From Aphidius gifuensis (Eukaryota; Arthropoda; Insecta; Hymenoptera; Braconidae), in contig NC_057792.1 in the NCBI RefSeq assembly GCF_014905175.1, forward strand, positions 16,684,963 through 16,748,962: a DNA stretch of 64,000 nucleotides. The letters are read 5' to 3'. A program made the position numbers and the translations under genes. Every line of letters begins with the position of its first letter. Position 1 is the first letter of the stretch. Under the pieces are notes generated by a model that searched no databases, was not told where the DNA came from, and worked only from the letters and a program-made list of their open reading frames with translations. This document shows, one piece after another, positions 13,589 to 25,203 of the stretch.

Positions 13589-16500
13589 CTAAATGGAAAA
13601 TAAATTTTATAAATTAAATAATTAACAGAAAAAAAGCCCAATTATATAATGAAATTAATAAATTAACCTGTAAATAATATTATTTAAATTTACATGTATT
13701 TTTTTTCCTTCAATTTAAGCTGATAATAATTTATTTTTATTTTTTAAATTCCAGTTTAAATGGCCAAAATAAAAATAAATAAATAAATCAGATAATTAAA
13801 TAAGCCATTAACTAAAACTTTTATATTTTCATATAAATTTTAAAATAATAAATTAGACAAATTAGTCTGTCAATATCATTATATTTTACTTTAATTTTTT
13901 TAATTTAATTAAAGTTGATAATAATTTTAATAATTCAAGTTTAAATAGTTCAAGTAAAATTAAATAAATTACATAAACAATTAATGAAATTTTTTTTTTT
14001 ATTTTAATATAAATTTAATGATAATAATTTGAAACAAATTAAGGCCATATTATTATTAAATTTATAAGTAAATATGTATATATATTTATCTCCTCAATTT
14101 TTTAATTTAATTGAGGTTTGTTCCCTGAGATTTTCATTACTTTGAAAAATCCTTTGAAGATCAACTTAGGTCGCTTTTTTTTTTTTTCATTTCTATTACC
14201 CAAGAATTCAACAAAACGATTGAAAAATAATAGGGTGGTTAATAGAGGAAGGGAAGAGTTTGAGAGGGTCGATAGAAAACTGCCAACGACAAAAGAAGAG
14301 TTAAATAAAAAAGAAATTTTTTTTTTTTTTTAAAAATAACATCTTGAAATATCGGACGTGCAACAAAGTGAGGCCAAAAGCAATTCATCTCGTTTCAAGG
14401 TTGTTTATACTTCATGCCAGAGGGTTTTTCTTCACCTCAATAGAAAATACAATGACATAAATGTCATATATATTAAATTTAAAAAAAAAAAAAACAAAAT
14501 TATTATTTATGACACGTGATGTAATACCATCAAAAAATAACTTTTAAAAATAAATAAATAAAAAGCTCTTATATACTGTCAATACTAATTTATATTTTTT
14601 TTTTCAAAAATAAATTTAATCAGTCGAGTTAAATATACAAAAATAATAAATTTAGTATTTAAATAAAAGGAAATAAAAAACAAACGAAAAAAGCTCTAAC
14701 CAGTTTAAAGTGAAGCGTTGTAAAAAAGCTTAAAAAAAAAAACAAAAAAATTCATGTATATATAAAATAAAAATCACACGAAGCGTTGAAGTTGTTATGA
14801 CTATTTCATGTTGCAATTTGCGAGAAATGTTTTTTTTAATCCCTGTAATCATTTTAACAAACTCATTTTTTTTACATTAAACTAAGTTACATAAATGAGT
14901 GACTATATATACATAGTGTATAAATTTGTTTGTATTTAAAAAATTTTTTTTTATTTAATTATTGTTTTTTTGTTTATATATTTTAATGTTTGTATATTTG
15001 ACTTGAAAAAATTAAGTACCTGCAGCGTCCGGCGTGTACAATACTCGAAAGTTTTATTAGGGAAAAATGTTGAAAGGGTGTTGTTGTTGTTGTTGTTGTT
15101 GTTGAGAAAGTAACCTCTAGTAAATATACGTGTCACTCTTAGACTACCATAATTCTGAACTAAACATGTCCAATTGAAATAGAAAAATTTTATCTTATAT
15201 TTATTTTCTAACTTTTGTTTTGTTTATTTTTTTATGTATTCAATAATTCTGATATGATAATTAATTGTAAATTTTCAATGGTGTTCAAAGTTTTTGACCG
15301 GATTCTGGAAAATTTCGAAAATCGTAAATCAAAGTTTTCGAATTATATAAGCCGGAATATTCAGTCAAACTTTTCAACAAAAATGATAAACGCGATTTTG
15401 TAGTTTTGATTCAAGTTAAAAAATAAAAAATAATGGTTTTGTTGTTGAATAATAATTTTATTCCATTTTTTTTTTACTATTTATAAATTTGTTATTCAAG
15501 GAAATTTTGTTTATTAATAATATGCTAATTAAATTAATTTTTCTAGCTAAAGTTAAAATTATATTTGCACTATAAAGTATATATAATTTTATCGTATTAT
15601 ATAATTTTTTAAATTTTATATTTTAATCTTTTTATATTCTTCAATTTATAAAAGTACATTTTTTTTTTTTTTTTTTCTTACGATGATATTGGAAAAACCA
15701 TAAATTTAAACATCAAAAATCCATTTGTAATAAAAATAATAATAATAATAATATACATGAAAAAATGAAACTTGAAAAAGAAAAAGAAATATTTTTTTTT
15801 TTTGTATTTGAGGATTAGAAAATTCTACTCGATTGGTGTGTAAAATAAAATTGCATTGTGCTGAAAAGAACACAAAAAAAAATAGATATATATTATAGAA
15901 ATAAAAAAATATCTGCTACTTGTTTGCAATGTTTCTCGTTAAGTTTCAAGCTTTTCATCGTCGAAAAAGCTTCATTTAAGCAAAAAACATATATAAAAAA
16001 TTGATATATATATAAATAACGCCATAAAAAAAAACAGATACTATAGATGAAACACAAAGTTGTGTGTGAAAAATACTTTTTTCATATCCAAGATGCATAT
16101 ACAAAGATATTTGTGTGTATACTTTAAGATCTTAAAATATTGCATTGATGTGAAAAAGACAAGAAAAAAAAATCTAAAATAAATGTAAGTGCAAATTCGT
16201 GTGTGATAGTAAATGGATTTGTATATAAGAAATTTTTCCATTTTTTTTTTTCGTATGTGTGTGCACTCAAGTCCATTTGTTGGAAAGTAAAATTTTTGGC
16301 ATGGTTATAGAAAAAAAAATAAAAAACATAATATATATAAATAATAATAATAAAAGGTAGAAAAAATATGAAGATTGAAGAAAATCACATACATGAAAAT
16401 GTTGCAGATGAAAATGAAAGATTTTGAAATGGTTGAATGGCCATCAAACTGACAGACGTAAATTTATTTATTATTATTATTTATATATATTTGTTATTTA

Positions 16501-16726
16501 TATTTTTATAGAATTTAAGGAAAAGCAATCATCCAATTTGATCTTGTCTAGCATCGTTTTATAAAAGTAAAAATGAAAAAAAAAAAAATAATAATACTTA
16601 AATATGTAAAGATAAATGTCAAAAAAATATATTGACATTTAAAATGATGACTTGTCGATTGATTGATTGATTGAAGCGAAATAAAAAAAATAAAAAAAAT
16701 GAATATATTTATATTATCTTACCATA
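13589..16726. other. Non-coding DNA between terminal exons W and V
   Basis: AT-rich intron of the W isoform and 3' UTR of the V isoform. It holds a (TTG)8 microsatellite at about 15,079-15,104 and many homopolymers. An exon-like stretch around 15,017-15,130 (minus strand, ending at a CTGCAG/GTACTT donor) was considered, but its phase does not fit the gene and it is not called. Confidence 0.4.
15079..15104. repeat. (TTG)n microsatellite
   Basis: About eight perfect TTG units in intronic/UTR DNA of the Ig receptor gene. Confidence 0.85.
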
Positions 16727-17455
16727 TCAGACATCAATTTCCTGACCAACATCACGAAAATCAATATCAGCACATTCTCCAACAATTGTTGATGTTCCAT
16801 GATTATTAGTATCACGATAATTATCACTAATAATATTTAATTTTTGTTTATTAATTAATATATCATTATTATCAATATTAAATTGTGTTAATTGATTATT
16901 ATCAATGTTACCATCATCCTCATAATAATGTGGATATGATATTTTATAACTTTCTGGTATACCAAGTTCTTGGATTTTACCAAAACTTGTTTCACGCGAT
17001 GATGATGATCTTCTGTGTTTTGTTTTTCTATCATGTTTACGATATTTTTTATGTCTTTCATTGCGTCTATCATTTTGTCCATTTATTGAACGATTTATAT
17101 TTTTTTGATGTTCATATGTTAAATCAAAATCAATTCTATTAGTATGTAACATTGATAATGATAATGTATCATTAATATGACCATTTGATAAATCATTATT
17201 ATTACTATTTATAATTGTTGTATTATTTATACTATTTGATGAACGATATGATTTATTATGGCATATATTACTATTTTTATTAATAATTGATGTTTGTAAA
17301 TGATTAACTAATGATGAATGATATAAATTTCTAGTTAATGGCAGTGTTAATTGACTTGTACTACTGCTTGGTAATTCATAACCATATTTTTTATAATCAT
17401 TTTTTTGTTTTAAACTTTGTTGATAATGATCTTTGTAGTCGTAAACATTATTTGG
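16727..17455 (-). CDS. Ig receptor exon V: middle alternative C-terminus (242 aa) ending in EIDV
   Basis: Acceptor TTACAG ends at 17456 and the frame begins in phase 0 with PNNVYDYKDHYQQ, so it joins exon T in frame. It runs 242 residues to TGA at 16727-16729. Content: Tyr-rich start, long Asn/Ser-rich low-complexity middle, a basic patch (RRNERHKKYRKHDRKTKHRR) followed by SSSSRE, then ECADIDFRDVGQEIDV at the end. The last four residues EIDV have the form of a PDZ-binding ligand with a C-terminal Val (inference). A GTAAGA donor-like site lies 6 bases after the stop, so the exon might also be spliced on as untranslated sequence. Confidence 0.7.
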   Translation of the reverse strand, partial: PNNVYDYKDHYQQSLKQKNDYKKYGYELPSSSTSQLTLPLTRNLYHSSLVNHLQTSIINKNSNICHNKSYRSSNSINNTTIINSNNNDLSNGHINDTLSLSMLHTNRIDFDLTYEHQKNINRSINGQNDRRNERHKKYRKHDRKTKHRRSSSSRETSFGKIQELGIPESYKISYPHYYEDDGNIDNNQLTQFNIDNNDILINKQKLNIISDNYRDTNNHGTSTIVGECADIDFRDVGQEIDV

Positions 17456-18328
17456 CTGTAACAATCATCCAAGCAACACAAAAAAAAAACCAATTAATTT
17501 TGTTAGTTATTTTATTAATATTAATACTATTTATTATGATAAAAAAAACAAACAACACACTGGTTATGTTAATTAAAAAGTTAAAAGAAAAAAATTGAAT
17601 AAATGAATATTTAAAAACAAAAAAAATTAAAAAGAAAATAATAATAGTAATTAGTTTATCGTTAAAATATTTTATATCAAAGAGAATTGTTAATTTATTT
17701 TAATATCAAAGAGAGAGAGACAGTTTTTAAAAGTATAAATATTTTAAAGCATTAAATGTATTTTGTGTAATTGTGTTTATTGCTTGTTAAAAACTTACTT
17801 GATATTTGATGAATGGCCATGCACATTAATTGAACCAAGATATACTTTATGTATTTTGAATAATTTGTTTGTTAGCTTATAATTAAAAGCAAAATAATAA
17901 TTTTTAAAGCACAATTATAAATAAATATATATAAATTATAATAATTTATGTTTTGTATCAGTTAATTTTCATCTTGTCCAAACAATCCAATGAATTGTGT
18001 CTCTACCATATATTCCAACTATCAAACAACTTTTAAACACATGTAAATTTATTTACAACAACAGCATACCAACTTGTAGACACTTTTAGTTATGATATTA
18101 CATCTCTCTTTTTATCTTTAAAAATTTAATTTATATTATTTCCTCTTTCTCATTGTCAAGTCTGTCACACAAAGTTGTTTAATTTTGTGTCGACATTATA
18201 CACTACATATTTATTATTATTTCAAATTTTTTTTTGGTGAACCACATTGCAAAATAAATATTATAATAGTTAAATTAATTATCAATAATATAATTTAATT
18301 ATAAAATAATAATGATAATTTATTAATA

Positions 18329-18958
18329 TCAATGAGATGCAAGTTTATTTTGTCTTGATTTAGTTGGATAAATTGGTGGTGGTATATTTTGATAGGTATG
18401 CTTTGTTGGATCTGTTTTGATTGTTCTTGGTGCTGGTATTGGTGGTATCAAATTATCATTATCATTATTTATAATTTCATTAGTTGTTGGTATTGGTGTT
18501 GGTGATGGTGTTGTTATTTTCTTTTCATTATCCAATGATTCATCAGCATCACAAGATATTTCTTGCATATCAGTATTAATTGTACTTGTACTTATGTTTG
18601 TATTATTATGTTGACATTGTTTACTAATTGGTATTGCATATAATTGATAATTTTTATGTTTTTTATCATGCTTACGACAAATACGTAATGAATAAAATTT
18701 TGTTTGTTTATGATGATATTGTTGTTGTTTTCTACGTCTTGGTTTAAGTGTATTGTATTTTAATTCTGGTGAATTATTTCTTGGCATATTGTGATAACTA
18801 TAATGTGGTCCAAGATGACTTCTTGTTGATTCATAACCAGAACTAGCATCACATAAACTAGTTGCTCTACTCAATGGTCTTGATGAACATGGTGATACTG
18901 TGGTTGAATTCAATGTACCATGCAATGACATTATACGAGGCAACTTGGGTGAAATCAA
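18329..18958 (-). CDS. Ig receptor exon U: proximal alternative C-terminus (209 aa)
   Basis: Acceptor TGTTTTAG ends at 18959. Phase 0 entry reads LISPKLPRIMSLHGTLNS and continues 209 residues to TGA at 18329-18331. Content: Ser/Arg-rich first half (TVSPCSSRPLSRATSLCD, SSGYESTRS), a basic middle (KPRRRKQQQ, CRKHDKKHKNY), an acidic stretch, then Pro-rich SH3-ligand-like segments (IPPIPAPRTIK, YQNIPPPIYPTK). An AATAAA lies only 5 bases beyond the stop (18319-18324), too close to be trusted as the cleavage signal. No internal donor joins this exon in frame to V or W, so it is read as a terminal exon. Confidence 0.72.
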   Translation of the reverse strand: MISPKLPRIMSLHGTLNSTTVSPCSSRPLSRATSLCDASSGYESTRSHLGPHYSYHNMPRNNSPELKYNTLKPRRRKQQQYHHKQTKFYSLRICRKHDKKHKNYQLYAIPISKQCQHNNTNISTSTINTDMQEISCDADESLDNEKKITTPSPTPIPTTNEIINNDNDNLIPPIPAPRTIKTDPTKHTYQNIPPPIYPTKSRQNKLASH

Positions 18959-21153
18959 CTAAAACACAACAATGCAACAAAAAAAAAAAAAAAACCACAA
19001 TAAAAAAAAGGAAAATAATAATGTATTTGGATTAATTAAAGCACAAGATACAAAAGCTAATAAAAAAATAAATTACAAACTTAAAAATAAAATATTATTT
19101 TTTACTTTTTAGATGCAGGTAATTTTGTTACATTTACCACTATGTGGTTTACTATTATTATTTAACTTTTTTAATGAAAAAATAAAATAAAAAAATTATT
19201 TTTTAAAATAGTAAGTACACATATAGCAAAATTAAAAAAACTGTTGATTTTTTTTTTTTTTTTTTCTTTTAATTTTTCAAGCCTTACCTTGGTAAATGAC
19301 ATTAAGGTTGAATGTAATTTTAAATTTTTTATTTTTTTGCTCTATTTACTTCATTTGCCACAAGCACGATTTAAACTTGTTCGTTTTATTTTCTCATAAG
19401 CAACTGCAATCGTGTGATGTGTTTATATATTAATATGTGAATTTATCAAATATTCATGCAATTTTACATGAAAATATTGAGCATTAATTTAAGGAGTGAA
19501 ATGTTAGTAAAACTCGATTTGGGTTGTCATGTATTTTGAATTTAATATCCGTGACAGAATTGATTTGATAAGTTTTTTTTTTTATTTTTTAAAGTCAGAA
19601 AAATGAGAGGATGTTATGATAAATTTTGTGTCGGTTGAAAAGTACTTGAGGGAATAGTATGAGTTTTGTAATACACTGTAATATGTGAAATTTTGAGTGT
19701 ATAAAAAAAAAATCTTATAGCAATTGAATGAGTTTTACTGGTTGGGAAAAAGCATTGACGCGAAAGAGCCACATGAATTGTATACTGGACCCTTTTGACA
19801 ATTGTGGCTCGCCCTTTCTGAATATGACATTCAATATCCAACCAAAATATACACCAGAATCAACCCTTCAAACTTTTTAATTCAATTTTTATTTTTATCC
19901 CCTTGTTATGTATAATATGATTTTTTTATTTTTATTTTTATCTTTTTATTATATTCAAGGTAATAATTTTTATTTTTAATTTTTAAAAAATTTTTATTTT
20001 TTTCTATTCATTCATTCATCATGTATGCATGATGTATAATAGCACTTCATATTTGCTGAGAGCATACCTAGGCTGCTTTTTATTATAAATTTCATATTTT
20101 CAGTTTAATATAATTTTTTATATATTTTTCTCATTTCTTTTAATACTTGAATTATACTGAGTAAATATTTTTAAAATAAATTCATTACACTGGTATAATA
20201 ATAATAATTTTTAATACATATTATTATTATTATAATTTATTTGTTCTGTGGGTTGATGAGATTTTTTTATTGAACAAATAAATTAAATATTATTTGGCGC
20301 ATATTTATTTAATTATTCTTTTTAATAAAATGAGATTTTTTTTTAGATGATGACTGAGGGAGATTAAGTATTCATTTATTATATTTTAAATTTAAATTTA
20401 ATGAGATGTTATATAATTTATATTCAAGTAAGAAATATAAAATATATATATGTTGTTTAATTTATTGAGGGTAAAAAAAATGAAAAAATACAAATTGAAA
20501 TGAGTGATTTGTGAAATATAGGTTGATTAGGAAGTGACGATGTCAATCCCTTGTAATTTACGGGATACAATTTCTGGTTGCTTGTAATTTTGTCATTTCA
20601 CACAAACGTGATATAATTTTGACGTTGACATGAATTTACCAAGTGCAGAATGTGTATGTGTATATATATCGCGGGGGTTGAAAATTTACAGTACTCTTAA
20701 TCGTCTGAGTACGTACCCAATGCGGACATATTCCGAACTCATTTGTCACACATCGATGAATCCACTTTAAAACCATCTCTCTCTTTCTCATTTTTTCATT
20801 TTTTCATTTTATCGTTATAACCCTGAATACCCAACGATACTTAACCCACGAATTTTAACGATACAATGTGCATGGATGGCCCTCAAAGTATTTAAAATAA
20901 AAAAATAAAAATTGAATAAAAGAATTAAAAAAATACTCTCAAAAATGCACCGTTGATTTTACAAAAGCCTATCTCATTAATATTTCAACACTATTTGAAT
21001 ATTAAAATGAAAAAAAATATATATAATTTATTCGACTCGTTATTCATAAAATTAAATAAAAAATAATAATTAAAATTAAATAAATAAAAATTATAATAAA
21101 TAGAATTTCGTTGTTTTTTCATTGAATAAAATAATTAATATTTTTAAGCTCAC
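18959..21153. other. Intron between exons T and U of the Ig receptor
   Basis: AT-rich, no coding frame. Patches of higher complexity at 19,600-19,850 and 20,520-20,760 have no acceptable exon borders in the right phase. They could be regulatory. Confidence 0.45.
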
Positions 21154-21275
21154 CTTATTTGGAGGATTTTGAATACCATGAAATGGAAGATTTTCATAGA
21201 ATGTTTTTGTATCCGAATCAGGTAAACCCTCAGAGACACTATCAACATGGTTATTATTAGTCCCTTGACCAGGAT
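21154..21275 (-). CDS. Ig receptor exon T: tail exon with FYENLPFHG motif, splice hub
   Basis: Acceptor TTGCAG and donor GTGAGC flank 122 nt, entering in phase 1 and leaving in phase 0. It reads DPGQGTNNNHVDSV and then FYENLPFHGIQNPPNK. The Tyr in FYENLPF is in a YxNx context typical of SH2 (Grb2-type) ligands; that role is inference. Its phase 0 donor is compatible with each of the three downstream exons U, V and W, which makes it the branch point for the alternative C-termini. Confidence 0.85.
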
Positions 21276-21855
21276 CTGCAACACAAAATGTAAAAAAAAA
21301 AAAAGAAAAAAAAATCCAAATTAAAAATAATATTCACACCTATAAAATTATTATTATCATTTTTTATTTTTTTTTTCATGTATCAAAACTCATCTCGTTT
21401 TGTTGATGATATACAATGTTTGTATCGCTCCTTCATCGTGATATGTTTGTGCGTATAGAGCGCAAATGAAAACATACATGAGTAATGAAAAAAAAAAAAA
21501 TTGCAAAAAAAGCTTGGATATAAAAAGAAAAAATAAAGCTCGAAAAAAAAAAAAAAAGGAAAATTCATGCCTGGTACTCACGAGTTAGAACAGCATTTTT
21601 TATTGTGATTATAAAATTTTTTTTTTTTTTTTTAAATTCAGATAAATATCGCCTGACGACAACGATAAACAACACTAGTCATAATAATTGAAAACATGCA
21701 TACTATTTTTTTTTTTTAAATATTATTTTTATTATAAATAATATAATAATTTAAATTTGTATTTAATTTTTTTTATTTATAAAACAAATATATATTATTT
21801 ATAAATTTTATGATATTATAAATATCGTTGTGTTGAAGCTTATATTGTAACCTAC

Positions 21856-22023
21856 CTGCTCCGGGCTTTTTGCGCTTACGGGATGCATTTGTGTTGACGT
21901 TGGCGTTAACGTTACCACAGCCGTCGTCACTGGTTTTGTTGAAACGACTTTCTATGGAAAGTGATGGGGTGTCGTTGTGCAACAACATCCGTTGTCGAGG
22001 TACAATTCTCTTGTAAGTCACAG
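21856..22023 (-). CDS. Ig receptor exon S: basic cytoplasmic segment
   Basis: Acceptor GGCTTCAG and donor GTAGGT; 168 nt, phase 1 in and out. It reads AVTYKRIVPRQRMLLHND, TPSLSIESRFNKTSDD and a basic end NASRKRKKPGA. A second AG 12 bases further in (TTACAAG) would shift frame and soon hit a stop, so the upstream acceptor is chosen. The basic run could contact membrane or act as a sorting/nuclear signal (speculative). As a 168-nt phase 1-1 exon it could be skipped without a frameshift. Confidence 0.82.
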
Positions 22024-23024
22024 CTGAAGCCAACACACATACATACAATAACATATATACACTAATAATAAAAATAATAATAAATACATACAAGCACAAC
22101 ATCTTAGTTATCTCAACTGTACATTTTTTTTTTTTTTTTTTTTTTCTAAGGGTGGGTTGATACAAGATATATGAGGAGTAAATGTACGAGACAAAATGCC
22201 ATACCCATGAAAATATTGGTGATGTATGTGTGTTGATATATTTCAGGGATGGTTTATAGAATTTTGCCAGAGGCCAGACACTGAGGGACACACACAGATG
22301 AAAAGAAAAAATCCTCACTTGTAAATATAAACCCTAAAGATATATATATTTTTTTTTTATTTTTATTTTTTATCCATCTTTAGCAATTTTTTATTTTTAG
22401 CTTTTGGTTTTTCATATATATTTTTATATATATTTTTTTTTTATGATAACGGTTAAATGAATGTACTGAAAGAAAATAAACCAATGAGTTTTATTTTTAT
22501 GAATTTAAAATTGTATGATATTTTTTTTTTCTTTAATTTTTTCAAATATTTATTTTAGTATTTTTTTTTGTATTATATAACTTTGATGTAAAAATGATTA
22601 ATAAAAAAAAATATATATATTTATTTATTTAGTGGTGGTGGTTTGAAATAATACGGTCAGTTTTTTAAAAGCTTGGTCAATATTTATTCATAAAAGTATT
22701 ATTTTATACTAAAAGAGAAGATTTAAATAAAAAAAAAAAAACAAATCTATTTTATTTATGTCAGTGAATCTTTTGAGATCTTCTTTTGGGTCTTATATTT
22801 AAATTTATCGCTCAACCTTTTGCTCATGGCAATTTTTATTTTTATATTTTGATGCATGTGTTTTTTCCTTGACATAAATATATATTTTCTTTTCTCTGTG
22901 TGTGTCACTCTCGGGGTTATTTTTTTTGAATAAATCTTTGAGCCATCATGTTTTTTACAAAGTAAAAAATATCAAAAAATAAATAAATAGAGAATAAAAG
23001 TAAAAATAAAATAAATAAGTTTAC

Positions 23025-23524
23025 CTGTTTTGTCTCTTGAGATACCAGGAAATGAAACTGGTTCTCTCAATTGTAAACTAAACATTGCTCTTATTCTATT
23101 AGCCCTAGCAATCATACCCTCATCATGAATTATTGGTAATGTTGGTATTTGTTGCTGTTCTTGTTGTTGTTGTTGTTGTTGATGGTGATGGTGGTCTTTC
23201 AAGACACGTGCTATTGCTGAAGATTTACCACGTCTAAATGGCCTTACTGGCCTTCTAACAATAGTACTATTATCCACATTCTCCAAACGATATTGATTGC
23301 CAACAATTGTATCAGTTGGACAGCCAGACAAATTTGTATGTATTTGATTATTCTGTCTAACATTTACTGGACTTAATCCGGCACTTAAACTGTGCGTTTT
23401 ATTGACGTGAACTAAAACACCAGGCTTTAATGGCCAACGCGGTGCTGGACTTGGATGTAATGATGGTGAACAATGCTCATGGGATCTTGTTGATTCAGTT
23501 GGACTTGGTGGACCACCATCCGGA
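23025..23524 (-). CDS. Ig receptor exon R: large cytoplasmic exon with His/Gln run
   Basis: 500 nt, phase 2 in and phase 1 out; acceptor ATTATTAG, donor GTAAAC. It reads PDGGPPSPTESTRSHEHC, PRWPLKPGVLVHVNKTHS, RPVRPFRRGKSSAIARVL, then a run of four His and seven Gln (with EQQQ after) encoded by a TTG/ATG-type repeat on the plus strand, then RIRAMFSLQLREPVSFPGIS. It contains no known globular fold that I recognise and looks like a disordered tail region with PxxP motifs. The His/Gln run may vary in length between individuals. Confidence 0.88.
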
Positions 23525-24522
23525 CTAATAATTGCATTATCATTTTAATATATATTTTCAATAAAAAATCTTTTATTTTTCATTTTTTTTTTTTTTTTTC
23601 ATCACCGAGCTTCAGGAAAAATTAATTAGACAACTTTTTTTTTTAATAATAAATTGACAATTGTTCATTAGATTTATAAAAAAAATTTTTAATTTTAAAC
23701 TTTTAATTTTATTCTTATTCACATGAAACGCATTATACAAAAAAAAATTGTTTAAAATATTATTTTCTATTTAGAATTTCATCACGGGAATTGAATTTTC
23801 ATGTCATTGTTGTTTTAAATGAAAAAAAAAAAAAAAAAAATGAAAAAACTTTCTAGGCTAATAACTAATTACCCTGGATGAACAACAAATGAAACGATAA
23901 TTATTTTAATAATTATTATTACAAAAATAGACAAAGCGAATATACTTAAAAATTAATACTCTTGTGTCATTACAAAAAAAAGTTTTTTAAAAAAAGTTGT
24001 CATGATTAATTTACCTAATTAAAAAGTTCAAATCTTTCATGTAATCAACATGTATATTTTTTGTTCATTATTTTAATTATAATATTTTTTATTTTATTTT
24101 TTAATTTTGCATCAACGAGCTTTAAAAAGACACCACTATCACCACCACCACCACCACCAGTTTTATTTATCATTTTTTTTGTTAAAATAAATTTTCCATT
24201 ACCCAGAAAAATATTGTGACTATTGTGCTGAATATGATACATATTAATTCTCAAAATAAAATATGAGTTTGATGAAAAAAAGTAAAATTATAATTGAGTG
24301 AATGAATAGAAGTGGAAAGAAAAAAAAAATTTATAAAATTTTGTGAATGAGAATGAGACGTGGGAAGATAGGAAAACGCGCAACCAAATGAAGATTTACA
24401 TGCTTGAAAAGAGGTAGTGAGTTTTTGAGGTAGATGTATGTATGCATACATGTAGGTATGCAGATAGATAGATAGATAAATATATAGATAGGAGGTATAC
24501 CAACATTCGAGGAAAGGCTTAC
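23525..24522. other. Intron between exons Q and R
   Basis: AT-rich intronic DNA. It holds a short GGT/ACC repeat near 24,140-24,160 and a GATA-rich microsatellite at about 24,463-24,480. No coding exon with acceptable phase was found. Confidence 0.45.
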
Positions 24523-24609
24523 TTTATGCAATGCTGTTGGGGGAGTTGCACACAATTCTCTCGTACGTCTCTTCGACCGCTTAACCGGATGGTGTTACCG
24601 TCGGGTAAA
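24523..24609 (-). CDS. Ig receptor exon Q: candidate 87-nt cassette exon in the tail
   Basis: Minus-strand acceptor TATATAG and donor GTAAGC border 87 nt that enter and leave in phase 2, exactly matching donor P and acceptor R. The frame reads LPDGNTIRLSGRR then DVRENCVQLPQQHC. The GC content is well above the flanks. Because 87 is a multiple of three and exon P can also splice straight to R, it looks like an optional cassette. No domain is recognised. The weak polypyrimidine tract lowers confidence. Confidence 0.5.
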
Positions 24610-25166
24610 CTATATGCAATTCAGATCACAAATGTTCTCTCTCTCTCTCACAGTCATAAACATACATACAGGAAACGCCATTCGAAAATTTTCGACTTAA
24701 TGCAATTAGTTTACTCTCGAAGCATTCCTTCCGAATAAAATAAAAAAAGTTAAATTAAATTTAAAGGTTTTAAAAATTTTTGTTACCCTTATTCCTTTGG
24801 TGATGAGTGTTTGTTAGTTAGATAGTTTGTTAGTTTAAATACAATTTAAATATATTAACAAGTCAAAAATTAAATTCTAGCTAAGAAAAACATTTTTAGA
24901 TGTATATACATTTCTTTTTTTTTTTTTTTTTTTTTATACTAGGATTAAGTTAGGGAAAGTTTTTTTTTCTTTACAAAAATTAAATTAGATCATCAAGTTA
25001 AAGCCATACATGTATCAGAGCAACTACTTCAACAATAATTTAATTAAACCAAGCAAAAGTAAAAAATAAAATAGAAAATATAGAAATTCTTTTTTTACAA
25101 TTTTTAGTTTCTCAGGTGAATGATTTTTTTTTTTGTATTTTATTTAATAAATATTTAAATACTTAC

Positions 25167-25203
25167 TGCTCGCGTTCCTCCAGTGTGACCACGCGACTAC
25201 TGT
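25167..25203 (-). CDS. Ig receptor exon P: 37-nt membrane-proximal cytoplasmic exon
   Basis: Acceptor AAATACAG and donor GTAAGT; 37 nt, phase 1 in, phase 2 out. With the neighbouring bases it reads YSSRVVTLEERE. It directly follows the basic stop-transfer segment of exon O. It is too short to be seen as an open reading frame and is supported by both splice sites and by phase agreement on each side. Confidence 0.75.

Noticed and set aside
14951..15136. Minus-strand Asn-rich ORF over the (TTG)n repeat as an extra terminal exon
   Set aside because: The coding character is produced by the microsatellite; its entry frame in phase 0 hits a stop soon after the repeat.
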